Of a DNA stretch of 64,000 nt, positions 1 to 8,123 are shown one piece after another. The notes below the pieces were generated by a model, which saw only the letters and a list, made by a program, of their open reading frames with translations, had not been told where the DNA came from and ran no database searches. The stretch spans positions 1,101,204 through 1,165,203 of the forward strand of contig NZ_JAPNKE010000002.1 in the NCBI RefSeq assembly GCF_026626665.1, written 5' to 3'. The position numbers were made by a program, and so were the translations under genes. Source of the stretch: Nannocystis pusilla. GTDB lineage: Bacteria; Myxococcota_A; Polyangia; Nannocystales; Nannocystaceae. The first letter of the stretch is position 1; each line of letters opens with the position of its first letter.

Positions 1-89
1 AGGGCTGCAGCGTCAGCGACGACCCCAGCTTCGCGTGGGTGCTCGGCGTCGGCCTGCTGTTCGCCCGCCGCCGCCGCCGCGCGGCCTGA
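1..89 (+). CDS. C-terminal end of a MYXO-CTERM sorted surface protein (partial)
   Basis: Only the last 28 codons are in the window, in the frame that starts at base 3, ending at TGA 87-89. They encode Gly-Cys-Ser, a short acidic stretch, a hydrophobic helix (FAWVLGVGLLF) and a five-Arg tail. This is the layout of the MYXO-CTERM sorting signal, where the Cys-containing motif, transmembrane helix and Arg cluster direct cleavage and surface anchoring. The two other proteins of this class in the window end at 8124 and 25578. The function of the upstream part cannot be seen. Confidence 0.75.
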   Translation, partial: GCSVSDDPSFAWVLGVGLLFARRRRRAA

Positions 90-94
90 CCGAA

Positions 95-141
95 GGGGCA
101 TGTGCTCGCGGACATGTCGCATGCGACATGTCCTCGAGGGC
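95..141. repeat. Cluster of CATGTCC hairpin units after the MYXO-CTERM gene
   Basis: At least two overlapping units of the window-wide hairpin family, with arms CATGT/ACATG and the core gcgACATGTCctcgagg. They start 6 bases after the stop of the preceding gene, so they could act as its 3' end structure. Arms are imperfect here. Confidence 0.6.
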
Positions 142-586
142 GTCCGATGGAATGCCGAGAAGAGGTTCGCTTCCGGGTCGGAGACCGACCGCGTAGCCTA
201 TCTCGGCGATATGTTGCGAGCGACGGTCGCACGCGACTGCGGCGAGCCAGCAGGCAGGCGGAGCCGCGTGGCGGCAGATCCTGCTCCCGCGGACATGTTG
301 CGAGCGGGCGGTCGCACACGTGGCCTCACGGCGAGCTGAGCGGTGACGGTCGAGGCTGCGGTGCCTGTCGCTAAAAGATCGCTCGCGCGAACGCGACGGG
401 CGGGTCGCGAGGAGTCTGGCCGCCTCATGCTCGCGCAATCATTGAATGGGGTGGTCGGAATGGTCGGTTCGCGGGCCGGCGACGCGTGGCGTGACCTGTC
501 CTCGGGGATAGATTGCGTGCGGCCGGTCGCCCGCGTTCGCGGCGAGCGAGCAGGTGCGCGCGTGCGGGTTCGCGCGCGGGACGGTC
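142..586. other. Gene-free spacer with a short direct repeat
   Basis: No convincing gene. A diverged direct repeat of about 25 bases (atgttgcgagcg...ggtcgcac) lies at 211-235 and 295-320. A degenerate hairpin-family unit (cctgtcctcggggata) is near 494-509. The rest is GC-rich sequence with short overlapping frames lacking recognisable content. Confidence 0.5.
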
Positions 587-615
587 ATGACAGCGGTCGA
601 CGGAGCCGCTATCGT
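587..615 (+). promoter_or_regulatory. Sigma70-like promoter for the membrane protein gene
   Basis: ATGACA (587-592), a 17-base spacer, then TATCGT (610-615), only 11 bases before the ATG at 627. Transcription would start about 4-6 bases before the start codon, giving an almost leaderless mRNA. The same arrangement recurs at several genes in the window. Confidence 0.45.
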
Positions 616-626
616 GGCGCTGCGTC

Positions 627-1370
627 ATGATCGTGTCGTCGCTCATCCTCGTCGTCGCGCTCGCTTCGCCGGCAGAGGTGCGCGCGGACGAGGGGACCGA
701 GGCCGCGTCACCGACGGCGGTGGACGGGACGGAGGCCGCGTCCGCGCCAGCGCCGACGCCGGCCGATCCGGTGGCGACCGGTGCGGTGGTACCTGCTCCG
801 ACGACCGCGCCCGCGCGGCCGACCCGGGCGAAGACGGGGCGCGGGCTGCTGATCGCCGGCGGGGTCTTGACGGGGCTCGGGGTGGTCGGGCGGATCGGTC
901 TCGAGGTGTTCTGGTCGACCGCGGCGCAGATCGTGCCGACCGATCCGTTCGCCCGCTGGAGCACCGCGAACCTGGTGTTCGTGACCAACTGGAACAACCT
1001 GATGTTCTTCGGGCCAGGTCTCGGGCTGCTCACCGCGGGGGCTTACCGCCGCGGCGGCCACGAGGCGGGCCTCGGCAAGGTCCGCGACGCCAAGCGCATG
1101 CGCCTGGTCGGCATCGGGCTGCTGTCGGGCGGGCTGGGCCTGTGGGCGCTGTCGCGGGCGCTGTTCCTGCCGATCGCCGACGCGTGTCCGAGCAACCGCT
1201 GCGCCTACACGACGCTCGAGACGACGTTCTGGATCGGCGCGGGGGCGATCTTCGCCGGCGCGGCCCACCTGGCTTATGGGACAGGTTATTCGCGGGCCGC
1301 GGCGAAGGTCCAGGTGGCGCCGAGCCTGGGGCCGGGCTACGCGGGCCTGGGGCTGGCCGGTCGGTTCTGA
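627..1370 (+). CDS. Hypothetical exported/multi-pass membrane protein
   Basis: A 247-residue protein I do not recognise. It opens with a signal-peptide-like segment (residues 1-20, ending in ALASPAEVRA), followed by an Ala/Pro/Thr/Glu-rich linker to about residue 68. About four hydrophobic segments follow, near residues 72-90, 120-135, 156-172 and 200-215, with a Cys pair (ACPSNRC) in the last loop. Two hairpin-family units lie inside the coding region (1002-1018 and 1268-1285), encoding MFFGPG and LAYGTGY. The gene is 14 bases upstream of the phosphodiesterase lipoprotein and may be cotranscribed with it. No function can be assigned. Confidence 0.7.
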   Translation: MIVSSLILVVALASPAEVRADEGTEAASPTAVDGTEAASAPAPTPADPVATGAVVPAPTTAPARPTRAKTGRGLLIAGGVLTGLGVVGRIGLEVFWSTAAQIVPTDPFARWSTANLVFVTNWNNLMFFGPGLGLLTAGAYRRGGHEAGLGKVRDAKRMRLVGIGLLSGGLGLWALSRALFLPIADACPSNRCAYTTLETTFWIGAGAIFAGAAHLAYGTGYSRAAAKVQVAPSLGPGYAGLGLAGRF

Positions 1371-1384
1371 CGGAGGATCGCACG

Positions 1385-2670
1385 ATGAACGCGCACCGCC
1401 TCACGCTCGCCGCCCTGCTGGTCCTCGCGCCGGCCTGCGCCGACGACGAGATCCCCGAGGACCTCGGCTCGCGGCCCGAGGACGAGGTGATGCTGGTCGA
1501 CAGCCCGATCTTGCAGCACCTGGCGGCGGCGCTGGACGACGGGGCCACGCTGCGCACGAGCGACCTGTTCTACGCCGAGCGGCTGCGCTTCACCGCGGCG
1601 CCCGATCCGTCGGCGCTGCTGGCGGCGCAGGCGAGCGAGCACGCCGCGTTGCCGCCGCTGGCCGCGCCGGCGACCCTGAAGGTGCTGACGTACAACGTCG
1701 GGCTGCTCAATCGCTGGTATCCGTTCACCCACGTCGGCGTGCCGTACTACGTCGAGCGGCGGGCCGAGGTGCCGGCGCGCCTGCTCGGCGACGGCTGGGA
1801 CGTGCTGTTCTTGCAAGAGGCGTGAAGCTGGTCGACGTCGAGCGCCTCGCGGCCGAGGCGAAGCGGCAGGGCTATGCGATCTACGCCGGCAGCGAGGACA
1901 GGCACGCGCAGCACGGCCTCGTGATCCTGGTCCGCGAGGCGCTGATCGGCGATCCGAAGCAGGAGTTCGGCGAGGCGCAGTACGCGGCCCAGCGGGAGAT
2001 CGAGCTGTTCCCGGGCCCCGGCATCAAGCGCGGGCTCATCCGCTGGAGCTTCACGCACGCGCCGACCGGACGGCGGATCCACCTTTATGCGACGCACCTG
2101 ACCGCATTCCCCGAATTGTGGCAGGAGCGCGACGTGCAAGCGCGGGTGCTCGGCGGGCACGCGAAGAGCCACGACGACGGCGACGTGGTGCTGGTCGGCG
2201 GCGACTTCAACGCCGGGCCGTATTATCCGGAGGATCGATTCGGCAGCACCGGCGAGGAGGTGCTGACGGGCTGGTGGCACAACGCGATGATGTACCCGCT
2301 GATGCTGCACTACGGCGGGCTCTACGACAGCCGCAGCGCGCTGCAGCCGGCCGCCGACGTGACGCGCATGCAGCAGCTGCTGTTGCCGTTCGAGTTCGGG
2401 CCGTACATCGAGGAGCCGCTGGCCGGCCGCTGCGCGACGATCCCGGCCGACACGTTCACCGGCACCGACTGCAACTCGCTGTACTTCCAGCAGTACGGGG
2501 CGACCGAGTACCCGGCGCGGCTCGACTACGTCTTCATCCGCGACGTCGAGCGGCATGTCCGCGTGGTCGCGACTGCGCTCGAGTACACCGAGCCGCTCGA
2601 CTTCGGCGCGGCCGGCAGCCACGAATTGTCCGACCATTACGGACAGTCGGCGACGCTGCAGATCGAGTGA
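1385..2670 (+). CDS. Secreted lipoprotein, endonuclease/exonuclease/phosphatase (EEP) fold phosphodiesterase, with a frame slip
   Basis: The N-terminus (MNAHRLTLAALLVLAPAC) is a lipoprotein signal with a Cys at residue 18. The catalytic domain begins near residue 98 and carries the EEP landmarks in order: LTYNVG, LFLQEA, THL, GGDFN, RLDYVF and a C-terminal SDHYG. These supply the Mg-binding Glu, the Asp-Asn pair and the catalytic His of the sphingomyelinase/DNase I superfamily. Sphingomyelinase-like activity is plausible, but the substrate is not readable. The frame changes at about 1821-1824: restoring one G gives QEAWKLVDVERL, which joins both halves smoothly, so a one-base loss (sequencing error or real) is likely. 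It follows the membrane protein by 14 bases. Confidence 0.8.
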
Positions 2671-2707
2671 AATAGCGCCGCGAAGTCGGAGGTTGTCTCG
2701 CGGCCGC

Positions 2708-3571
2708 ATGCGACCCGCCGGCGTCATCCCGGAGCAGCGCCAGGCCCGGCGCTTCGCCGACTACCTGCTGACCCTGGGCATCGCCGCCCGGCTGCGGCCG
2801 GCGCCGGAGGGCTGGACGGTGTGGGTGGTCGAGGAGGAGGCGCTGCCGCGGGTGCGTGACGAGTTGGCGTCGTTTCGTCGCGAGCCGGGCGCCGCGCGCT
2901 TCGCAGTGGCCCGCGAGGCCGAGCGGATCCGCGCCGAGACCCGGGCGGCGCCCGCGGGGCCGGCAGCGGCCGCGCTGCCGCAGCCGGCCGTGTCGACGCC
3001 GTGGGCCTCGCCGACCCCGCTGACGTGGGCGCTGCTGGGGTTCGTGGCGATCGCGGCGGTGATGACCCGGCTCGGCGATCCGGCCTCGCCGCTGGTCGCC
3101 CGGCTGCTGCCCGACGCCGCCGGCCTGTCGGCGAGCGCGCCGTGGCAGTGGCTGACGCCGGTGATCGTCCACTCGGGGCCGCTGCACCTGCTGTTCGTGG
3201 CGGCGGTGTGGCCCGAGCTGGCGCGCCGCGTCGAGGCCCGCTCGGGCACCGCCGCGCTGGCGGCGATGGTGATCGGCTTCGGTCTCCTCGGCAATGTCGT
3301 TCAGGCCATGTTCTTCGGGCCAGCTTGTATCGGCCTGTCGACGCCGGCGTTCGGGCTCATCGGGGTCGCCGCGGCCGAGCGGCGCGCCGGGGCGGCGGGC
3401 GAGCTCGAGGTGGTGCTGGCGGCGGGCTGGCTCGGCGCCTGTCTCTTGGGACTGGTCGGCCCGGTCGGCGGCGCGGCCCACGTGACGGCGCTGGCGGGCG
3501 GGCTCCTTGTCGGCGCGATCGCGGGGCGACTGCGGGCCCTGCGGGGCCGAGGCGCCCGACCCTCACGGTGA
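2708..3571 (+). CDS. glpG: Rhomboid family intramembrane serine protease, GlpG type
   Basis: A 287-residue protein with a cytosolic N-terminal domain (residues 6-60, QARRFADYLLTLGI... VWVVEEEALPRVRDEL) resembling the GlpG rhomboid-N domain, then about six membrane segments. The rhomboid landmarks are present: VHSGPLHLLF in helix 2, the nucleophile motif GLSTPAFGL (Ser211), and the catalytic His in GGAAHVTALAGG (His258). The Gly usually following the Ser is Thr here. It should cleave transmembrane substrates within the membrane; substrates are unknown. A hairpin-family unit (3307-3324) encodes MFFGPA, nearly identical to the unit at 1002. The start at 2708 was chosen because it gives a complete GlpG-N domain. 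Confidence 0.8.
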   Translation: MRPAGVIPEQRQARRFADYLLTLGIAARLRPAPEGWTVWVVEEEALPRVRDELASFRREPGAARFAVAREAERIRAETRAAPAGPAAAALPQPAVSTPWASPTPLTWALLGFVAIAAVMTRLGDPASPLVARLLPDAAGLSASAPWQWLTPVIVHSGPLHLLFVAAVWPELARRVEARSGTAALAAMVIGFGLLGNVVQAMFFGPACIGLSTPAFGLIGVAAAERRAGAAGELEVVLAAGWLGACLLGLVGPVGGAAHVTALAGGLLVGAIAGRLRALRGRGARPSR

Positions 3572-3666
3572 AGCTCGCCCGGCGGGAGGGCGCGGCGCCG
3601 ACGTGCAGCGGACGCGGCGAGAATTTCGCTGGCGAGGGGCCGGGCCAGGACCTATTGTGCGAGTCG

Positions 3667-5865
3667 ATGGTCAAGGCGGCGGAGAGCAACCTCGACAGCC
3701 TGCGCGAGAAGATCGCCGGTCGGTACAGCGACGGCGCCGTGCTGGTCGGCAAGGCCCACGCGTTGGCGGAGGCGGGCGACGCGGCCGCGGCCCAGCGCGG
3801 GGTGGTCGCGTCCGACATGCTGACCGAGCTGCGCCTCGACCCGCCGGCGCTGGCGGCCGCGATGGTGGCCGACGCGGCCATCTCCGGCACGATCAAGCTC
3901 GAGGCGATCGGCGAGGCGCTGGGCGCCGACACGCAGGCGATCGTCGACGGCGTGCGCCGGGTGGCGACGATGCGCTGGGACCGTACCGCCGGCGACGACG
4001 GCGAGAGCCTGCGCAAGATGTTCATGGCGATCGCCGCCGACGTGCGCGTGGTGATCGTGGCGCTGGCGCTGCGCCTCCGCGACATGCGGGCGCTGCGGAG
4101 CCTGGCCGACGAGGCCGAGCGGCGGCGGATCGCCCGCGAGACGCTCGAGATCTACGCGCCGCTGGCCAACCGCCTCGGCATCTTCCACCTCAAGTGGGAG
4201 CTCGAGGACCTGTGCCTGCGCGAGCTCGAGCCGGACATCTACCGCCAGATCGGCGCGGCCCTGGCGGCCAAGCGAGACGAGCGCGACGGGATGATCCGCG
4301 ACGCGATCCTGACGCTGCAGGCGCGCCTCGAGGAGGCCGGCATCCACGGCAAGATCAGCGGCCGGCCCAAGCACATCTACAGCATCTACAAGAAGATGCA
4401 GCGCAAGCGGGTGTCGTTCGCCGAGATCTACGACGTCAGCGCGGTGCGGGTGCTGGTCGACTCGGTGCCCGACTGCTACGCGGTGCTCGGCATCGTCCAC
4501 GGCCTGTGGACGCCGATCGCCGGCGAGTTCGACGACTACATCGCCCGGCCGAAGCCGAACGGCTACCAGTCGCTGCACACCGCGATCGTCGGCCCCGGCG
4601 GGCGCTCGCTCGAGGTCCAGATCCGCACGGCGGAGATGCATCAATTCGGTGAGTACGGCGTGGCCGCCCACTGGGCCTACAAGGAGAGCCGCAAGGCCGG
4701 GCGCCTGGCCGACGCGAAGTTCAACTGGCTGCGGCAGCTGATCGACTGGCAGAAAGAGGTCACCGATCCGCACGACATGGTCGAGTCGCTGAAGACCGAC
4801 ATCTTCCAGGATCAGGTCTACGTGTTCACGCCCGGCGGCGACGTCATCGACCTGCCGGTCGGGGCGACCGCGGTCGACTTCGCCTACCGCGTCCACACCG
4901 ACGTCGGCCACCGCTGCCGCGGGGCGCTGGTGAACGGCCAGATCGTGCCGCTCGACCACAAGCTGCAGACCGGCGACCGCGTCGAGATCCTGACCCAAAA
5001 GACGCCCCAGCCGAGCCGCGATTGGTTGAGCCCCCAGCTCGGCTATGTGATCACCTCGAGCGCGCGTCACAAGATCCGGCAGTGGTTCCGCCAGCAGGGC
5101 CGCGAGGCGGCGATCGTGCAGGGCCGCGAGTCGCTCGAGCGCGAGCTGAAGCGCGTCGGCATCGAGCGCCCGCGCCACGACGAGTACGTCAAGCTGTTCG
5201 CCAATCACAACACGCCGGAGGAGCTGTTCTCGGCGATCGGGTTCGGCGACATCGCCACCCAGGCGGTGGCGGCCAAGATCCTCGACGCCGAGCGCGCGCA
5301 GCAGGAGGCGGCCAAGCTGGCGGCCGAGGCGGCGCGGCTGGCCGCGGCGGCGACGTCCTCGCATTCGGCGCCTGTCCCCGAGGCCAGCCCCAAAAGGCCG
5401 ACGAGCAAGCCGGCGGCGGCCGGCGGGGTCAGCGTCGAGGGCCAGGCCGGGGTGCTGAGTCACCCGGCCCGCTGCTGCACGCCGGTGCCGGGCGACGCGG
5501 TGATCGGCTATATCACCCGCGGCCGCGGCATCGCCATCCACCGCCGCGATTGCCCCAACATCCTCAGCAGCCCCGAGCCCGAGCGCCTGATCGAGATCGC
5601 GTGGGGCAACGAGAACCGCCGCCGCTATCCGGTGACGGTCCTGATCCAGGGCAGCGACCGGATCGGCCTCCTGCGCGACATCGTCGAGGTTTTCGCCGAC
5701 CTGGGGATCAACGTCAGCGGCACGACGGTGACGACGAACAAGAAGGAGCAGTCGGCGTCGATCTCGGCGACCCTCGAGGTGTCGAGCAACGAGCAATTGG
5801 TGCGCGTGCTGGCGAAGATCGAGCGGGTCCCGGGGGTCGAGCGGGCGCGTCGGCAGGCGGGCTGA
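3667..5865 (+). CDS. relA: RelA-type (p)ppGpp synthetase, hydrolase domain degenerate
   Basis: A 732-residue RelA/SpoT-family enzyme that transfers pyrophosphate from ATP to GDP/GTP on starvation signals. Domain order: degenerate HD region (residues about 30-200), synthetase (about 215-370), TGS (377-440), zinc-finger/Cys domain (about 595-635, ARCCTPVPGD, HRRDC) and ACT (650-730). The HD metal ligands are missing: the region that should read HDxxED reads VADAAISG. The synthetase carries EFDDYIA (Glu287-Asp290), the acidic motif of monofunctional RelA, rather than the RFKD motif of bifunctional enzymes. It should therefore make but not degrade alarmone. A hairpin-family unit (5371-5388) sits in the linker before the zinc domain. 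A separate HD hydrolase candidate lies at 27684. Confidence 0.9.
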   Translation: MVKAAESNLDSLREKIAGRYSDGAVLVGKAHALAEAGDAAAAQRGVVASDMLTELRLDPPALAAAMVADAAISGTIKLEAIGEALGADTQAIVDGVRRVATMRWDRTAGDDGESLRKMFMAIAADVRVVIVALALRLRDMRALRSLADEAERRRIARETLEIYAPLANRLGIFHLKWELEDLCLRELEPDIYRQIGAALAAKRDERDGMIRDAILTLQARLEEAGIHGKISGRPKHIYSIYKKMQRKRVSFAEIYDVSAVRVLVDSVPDCYAVLGIVHGLWTPIAGEFDDYIARPKPNGYQSLHTAIVGPGGRSLEVQIRTAEMHQFGEYGVAAHWAYKESRKAGRLADAKFNWLRQLIDWQKEVTDPHDMVESLKTDIFQDQVYVFTPGGDVIDLPVGATAVDFAYRVHTDVGHRCRGALVNGQIVPLDHKLQTGDRVEILTQKTPQPSRDWLSPQLGYVITSSARHKIRQWFRQQGREAAIVQGRESLERELKRVGIERPRHDEYVKLFANHNTPEELFSAIGFGDIATQAVAAKILDAERAQQEAAKLAAEAARLAAAATSSHSAPVPEASPKRPTSKPAAAGGVSVEGQAGVLSHPARCCTPVPGDAVIGYITRGRGIAIHRRDCPNILSSPEPERLIEIAWGNENRRRYPVTVLIQGSDRIGLLRDIVEVFADLGINVSGTTVTTNKKEQSASISATLEVSSNEQLVRVLAKIERVPGVERARRQAG

Positions 5866-6087
5866 GCTAAAGTTCGCCGGGGTGCCCCCAGTGGGGCGAG
5901 GAGATCCCCGGTGTTCGGGGTCGATTGGTGGCACGATGGGCGGCGTGGCCGTGGCCGAAAGGCCAGGCCGCCGGTTGCATCACTGGCTCGATCCTACGTC
6001 GATTCGCCGTTCGTTCGTCGCTGCCGCGGCGAGCCGACGGCCGTCGCGGGTATTGTCGATCGATTCACACCCCGCCCCGGAGGGCGC
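5866..6087. other. Spacer upstream of the H1-like gene
   Basis: No gene seen. One perfect hairpin of the TGGCC-GAAA-GGCCA form lies at 5952-5965, a GNRA-loop relative of the dispersed family. Confidence 0.4.
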
Positions 6088-6117
6088 TTGCGAAGCGGCC
6101 GATTCGGCGTGTATCAC
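6088..6117 (+). promoter_or_regulatory. Putative promoter of the H1-like/SUKH gene
   Basis: TTGCGA (6088-6093), an 18-base spacer, then TATCAC (6112-6117), 25 bases before the ATG at 6142. A GAGG ribosome-binding site lies 8-9 bases before that ATG. Confidence 0.35.
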
Positions 6118-6141
6118 ACATGCGAAGGCGAGGTTACCCGG

Positions 6142-7935
6142 ATGGCGAAGAAGACGGCGGGGGCGAAGAAGAAGGCGGCGAAGAAGGAAGCAGCCGCGAG
6201 CAAGAAGCAGACGACCCAGGCGACGACCGGCACGGCGTCGAAGGCCGCGAAGGGCACCTCGGCGAAGCCGGCGACCGCGGCGAAGGGCGGCAAGGCTGCC
6301 CCCGCGAAGACGGCGAGCAAGGCGACGAAGAAGCCGGCCGCGGGCAAGGCGAAGGCGACCAAGAAGCCGGCCGCGAGCGAGGCGGCGAAGCCGGCCGCGG
6401 GCAAGGCGAAGAAGGCGGCGAAGAAGGCGGCGAAGAAGGCGACCAGCGCCGCGCCGCCGGCCGCGAAGAAGTCGGCGAAGAAGGCCGCGAAGACGGCGAG
6501 CAAGGCGAGCAAGGCGAAGGCCGCCAAGCCCGAGGCGGTGACCGAGACGGCCGCGGCGCCGTGGATCGCCGGCTCGAAGGGCGCGGGCAAGAAGCGCGGC
6601 AAGCTGGCCCCGCCGCGCGCGACCGAGGCGAGCAAGGGCGCGGCCCAGGTGGTCGACGCCGGCGTGTACGCGCCGAAGGGCAAGAAGGGCAAGAAGGCGG
6701 CCAAGGCCGGCGTGGGGGCCGAGTACGCGGCGAAGTCGACCCCGGCGGCCGAGTACGCGGCGAAGGGCAAGAAGGCCGCGAAGAAGGCGCCGGCGAAGAT
6801 GAACTTGCTGGCCGAGTACGCGAAGGCGGTCGAGTCGGCGGCGACCGGCAAGAAGGCGGCGAAGAAGGGCGCGAAGGCCGACGCTGCCGCGGCGCCGAAG
6901 AAGGGGCTGTCGGCGAAGAAGCAGGCCCACCAGCGGGCGCTGCGGAAGTCGGCCGCGGCCAAGGCCGGCAAGGGCGCCCCGGCGGCTCTGGCGAACGCGG
7001 TGCAGACGGTCGCGAGCGTGACGAAGGCCGCGGTCGAGGCCGCGACCTCCACGGTCAAGGCGGTGCTGGCGAAGGCCACGACTCGCGGCGGTCGCAAGGC
7101 GGCCAAGAAGGCGGCGGCGGCCCCGGCGAAGGGCGCGAGCAAGCCGACGAAGGCGGCGCCGGCGAAGAAGGCGGCGAAGAAGGCGGCCAAGGTCGCGGGG
7201 CCGAAGGCGGCCGCGGGCAAGACCGAGGTCGCGGCGCCGCGCAAGGGCACCACGAAGGCCAAGAAGAGCGCGGCCAGGGGCGCGAAGGGGACGAAGGGCA
7301 AGAAGTCGGGCAAGAGCTCCGACGACGCCAGTAGAAGCCCGGGCGGTTCGGCGAAGAGCGGCCCGGTGGAGCGAGGCGGCGCGCCGGCGAAGGGCGCGAA
7401 GGCGAAGCAGGCCGGCGGCAAGCCGTCGGCCGGCGGCGGCGATCCGGCCAAGCTGATCGCCACGATCGAGGCGGCCGCGCTCGCGGCCGGGGTCGAGCTC
7501 CCGCCGGGCGCCAGCCCGGCCGCGCTCGCCGAGCTCGAGCAGACGCTCGGCCTGACGCTGCCCGACGAGGTCAAGGCCTGGTACCTCGCGCACGACGGCG
7601 GCGGCAGCCAGTTCGTGGTCGAGAGCCGCGAGCTGCTGTCGCTGGCGCGGATCGCCGGGGAGTGGAAGATCTGGAAGGACCTGCTCGACAAGGGCGTGTT
7701 CGGCGACAACGCCCACAGCGACCCGGGCCCCGGCGTGCAGCAGAAGTGGTGGATCCCCGAGTGGGTGCCCGTCACCTACGACGGCTCCGGCAACCACGAC
7801 GTGGTCGACCTGGCGCCCGCGAAGGGCGGCAGGGTCGGGCAGATCCTGTCGTTCTGGCACGACGAGGCGAGCCGCCGCGTGGTCGGCCGCGACTTCCTGT
7901 CGTGGCTAGCGAAGCAGCAGTGGGGCAGCGACTGA
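6142..7935 (+). CDS. Histone H1-like Lys/Ala-rich protein fused to a C-terminal SMI1/KNR4 (SUKH) domain
   Basis: A 597-residue protein. Residues 1-430 are a highly basic, low-complexity region dominated by KKAAKKA, AKKPA and GKAKATKK repeats, with a locally repeated AEYAAKGKKAAKK unit around residues 193-235. This resembles eukaryotic linker-histone tails and bacterial H1-like proteins, and should bind DNA or polyphosphate. From about residue 433 the composition becomes normal and a SUKH-like fold follows: ALAELEQTLGLTLPDEVKAW, LLSLARIAGEWKIWKDLL, WWIPEWVPVTYDGSGN, then SWLAKQQWG. SUKH domains are protein-binding modules known from fungal Knr4 and from immunity proteins. The start has GAGG 8-9 bases upstream. 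A strong hairpin follows the stop. No neighbour suggests a partner. Confidence 0.8.
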   Translation: MAKKTAGAKKKAAKKEAAASKKQTTQATTGTASKAAKGTSAKPATAAKGGKAAPAKTASKATKKPAAGKAKATKKPAASEAAKPAAGKAKKAAKKAAKKATSAAPPAAKKSAKKAAKTASKASKAKAAKPEAVTETAAAPWIAGSKGAGKKRGKLAPPRATEASKGAAQVVDAGVYAPKGKKGKKAAKAGVGAEYAAKSTPAAEYAAKGKKAAKKAPAKMNLLAEYAKAVESAATGKKAAKKGAKADAAAAPKKGLSAKKQAHQRALRKSAAAKAGKGAPAALANAVQTVASVTKAAVEAATSTVKAVLAKATTRGGRKAAKKAAAAPAKGASKPTKAAPAKKAAKKAAKVAGPKAAAGKTEVAAPRKGTTKAKKSAARGAKGTKGKKSGKSSDDASRSPGGSAKSGPVERGGAPAKGAKAKQAGGKPSAGGGDPAKLIATIEAAALAAGVELPPGASPAALAELEQTLGLTLPDEVKAWYLAHDGGGSQFVVESRELLSLARIAGEWKIWKDLLDKGVFGDNAHSDPGPGVQQKWWIPEWVPVTYDGSGNHDVVDLAPAKGGRVGQILSFWHDEASRRVVGRDFLSWLAKQQWGSD

Positions 7936-7960
7936 GCCGCCGGCTCGTGGGTGCCTGACC

Positions 7961-8046
7961 GAGAGCGCATGTCCTTCAGGGCATGCGCTCTCGAGCATGT
8001 TTTAATGGGCATGCCCTCGCGGGCATGTCCGAGCGGCCATGTCCGA
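7961..8046. repeat. Hairpin cluster downstream of the H1-like/SUKH gene
   Basis: The first unit (7961-7992) is an extended inverted repeat. GAGAGCGCATGTCC pairs with GGGCATGCGCTCTC across a TTCA loop, 14 pairs with one G-U, 25 bases after the stop codon, so it may work as a 3' end or terminator. Two or three further CATG-type family units follow to 8046. Confidence 0.6.
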
Positions 8047-8123
8047 TCGCCGGCCTGGCGTGTGAGTCCGCCTGCGGCCGACGCGGCGGCGCTACGAGTT
8101 CGCCGCCGCGTTCAGGAATACCG

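Noticed and set aside
2708..3571. The rhomboid as the processing enzyme for MYXO-CTERM tails
   Set aside because: It has a GlpG-type N-domain. MYXO-CTERM processing is attributed to CPBP-family myxosortases, and no link is visible here.
5980..7860. Long open frames on the minus strand opposite the H1-like gene
   Set aside because: They are translations of the complement of KKAAKKA codons (Leu/Arg/Ala-rich), with no start signal or conserved features.
6142..7935. Eukaryotic contamination or a real histone H1
   Set aside because: GC content and codon use match the neighbours, gene spacing is bacterial, and there is no globular winged-helix H1 domain.
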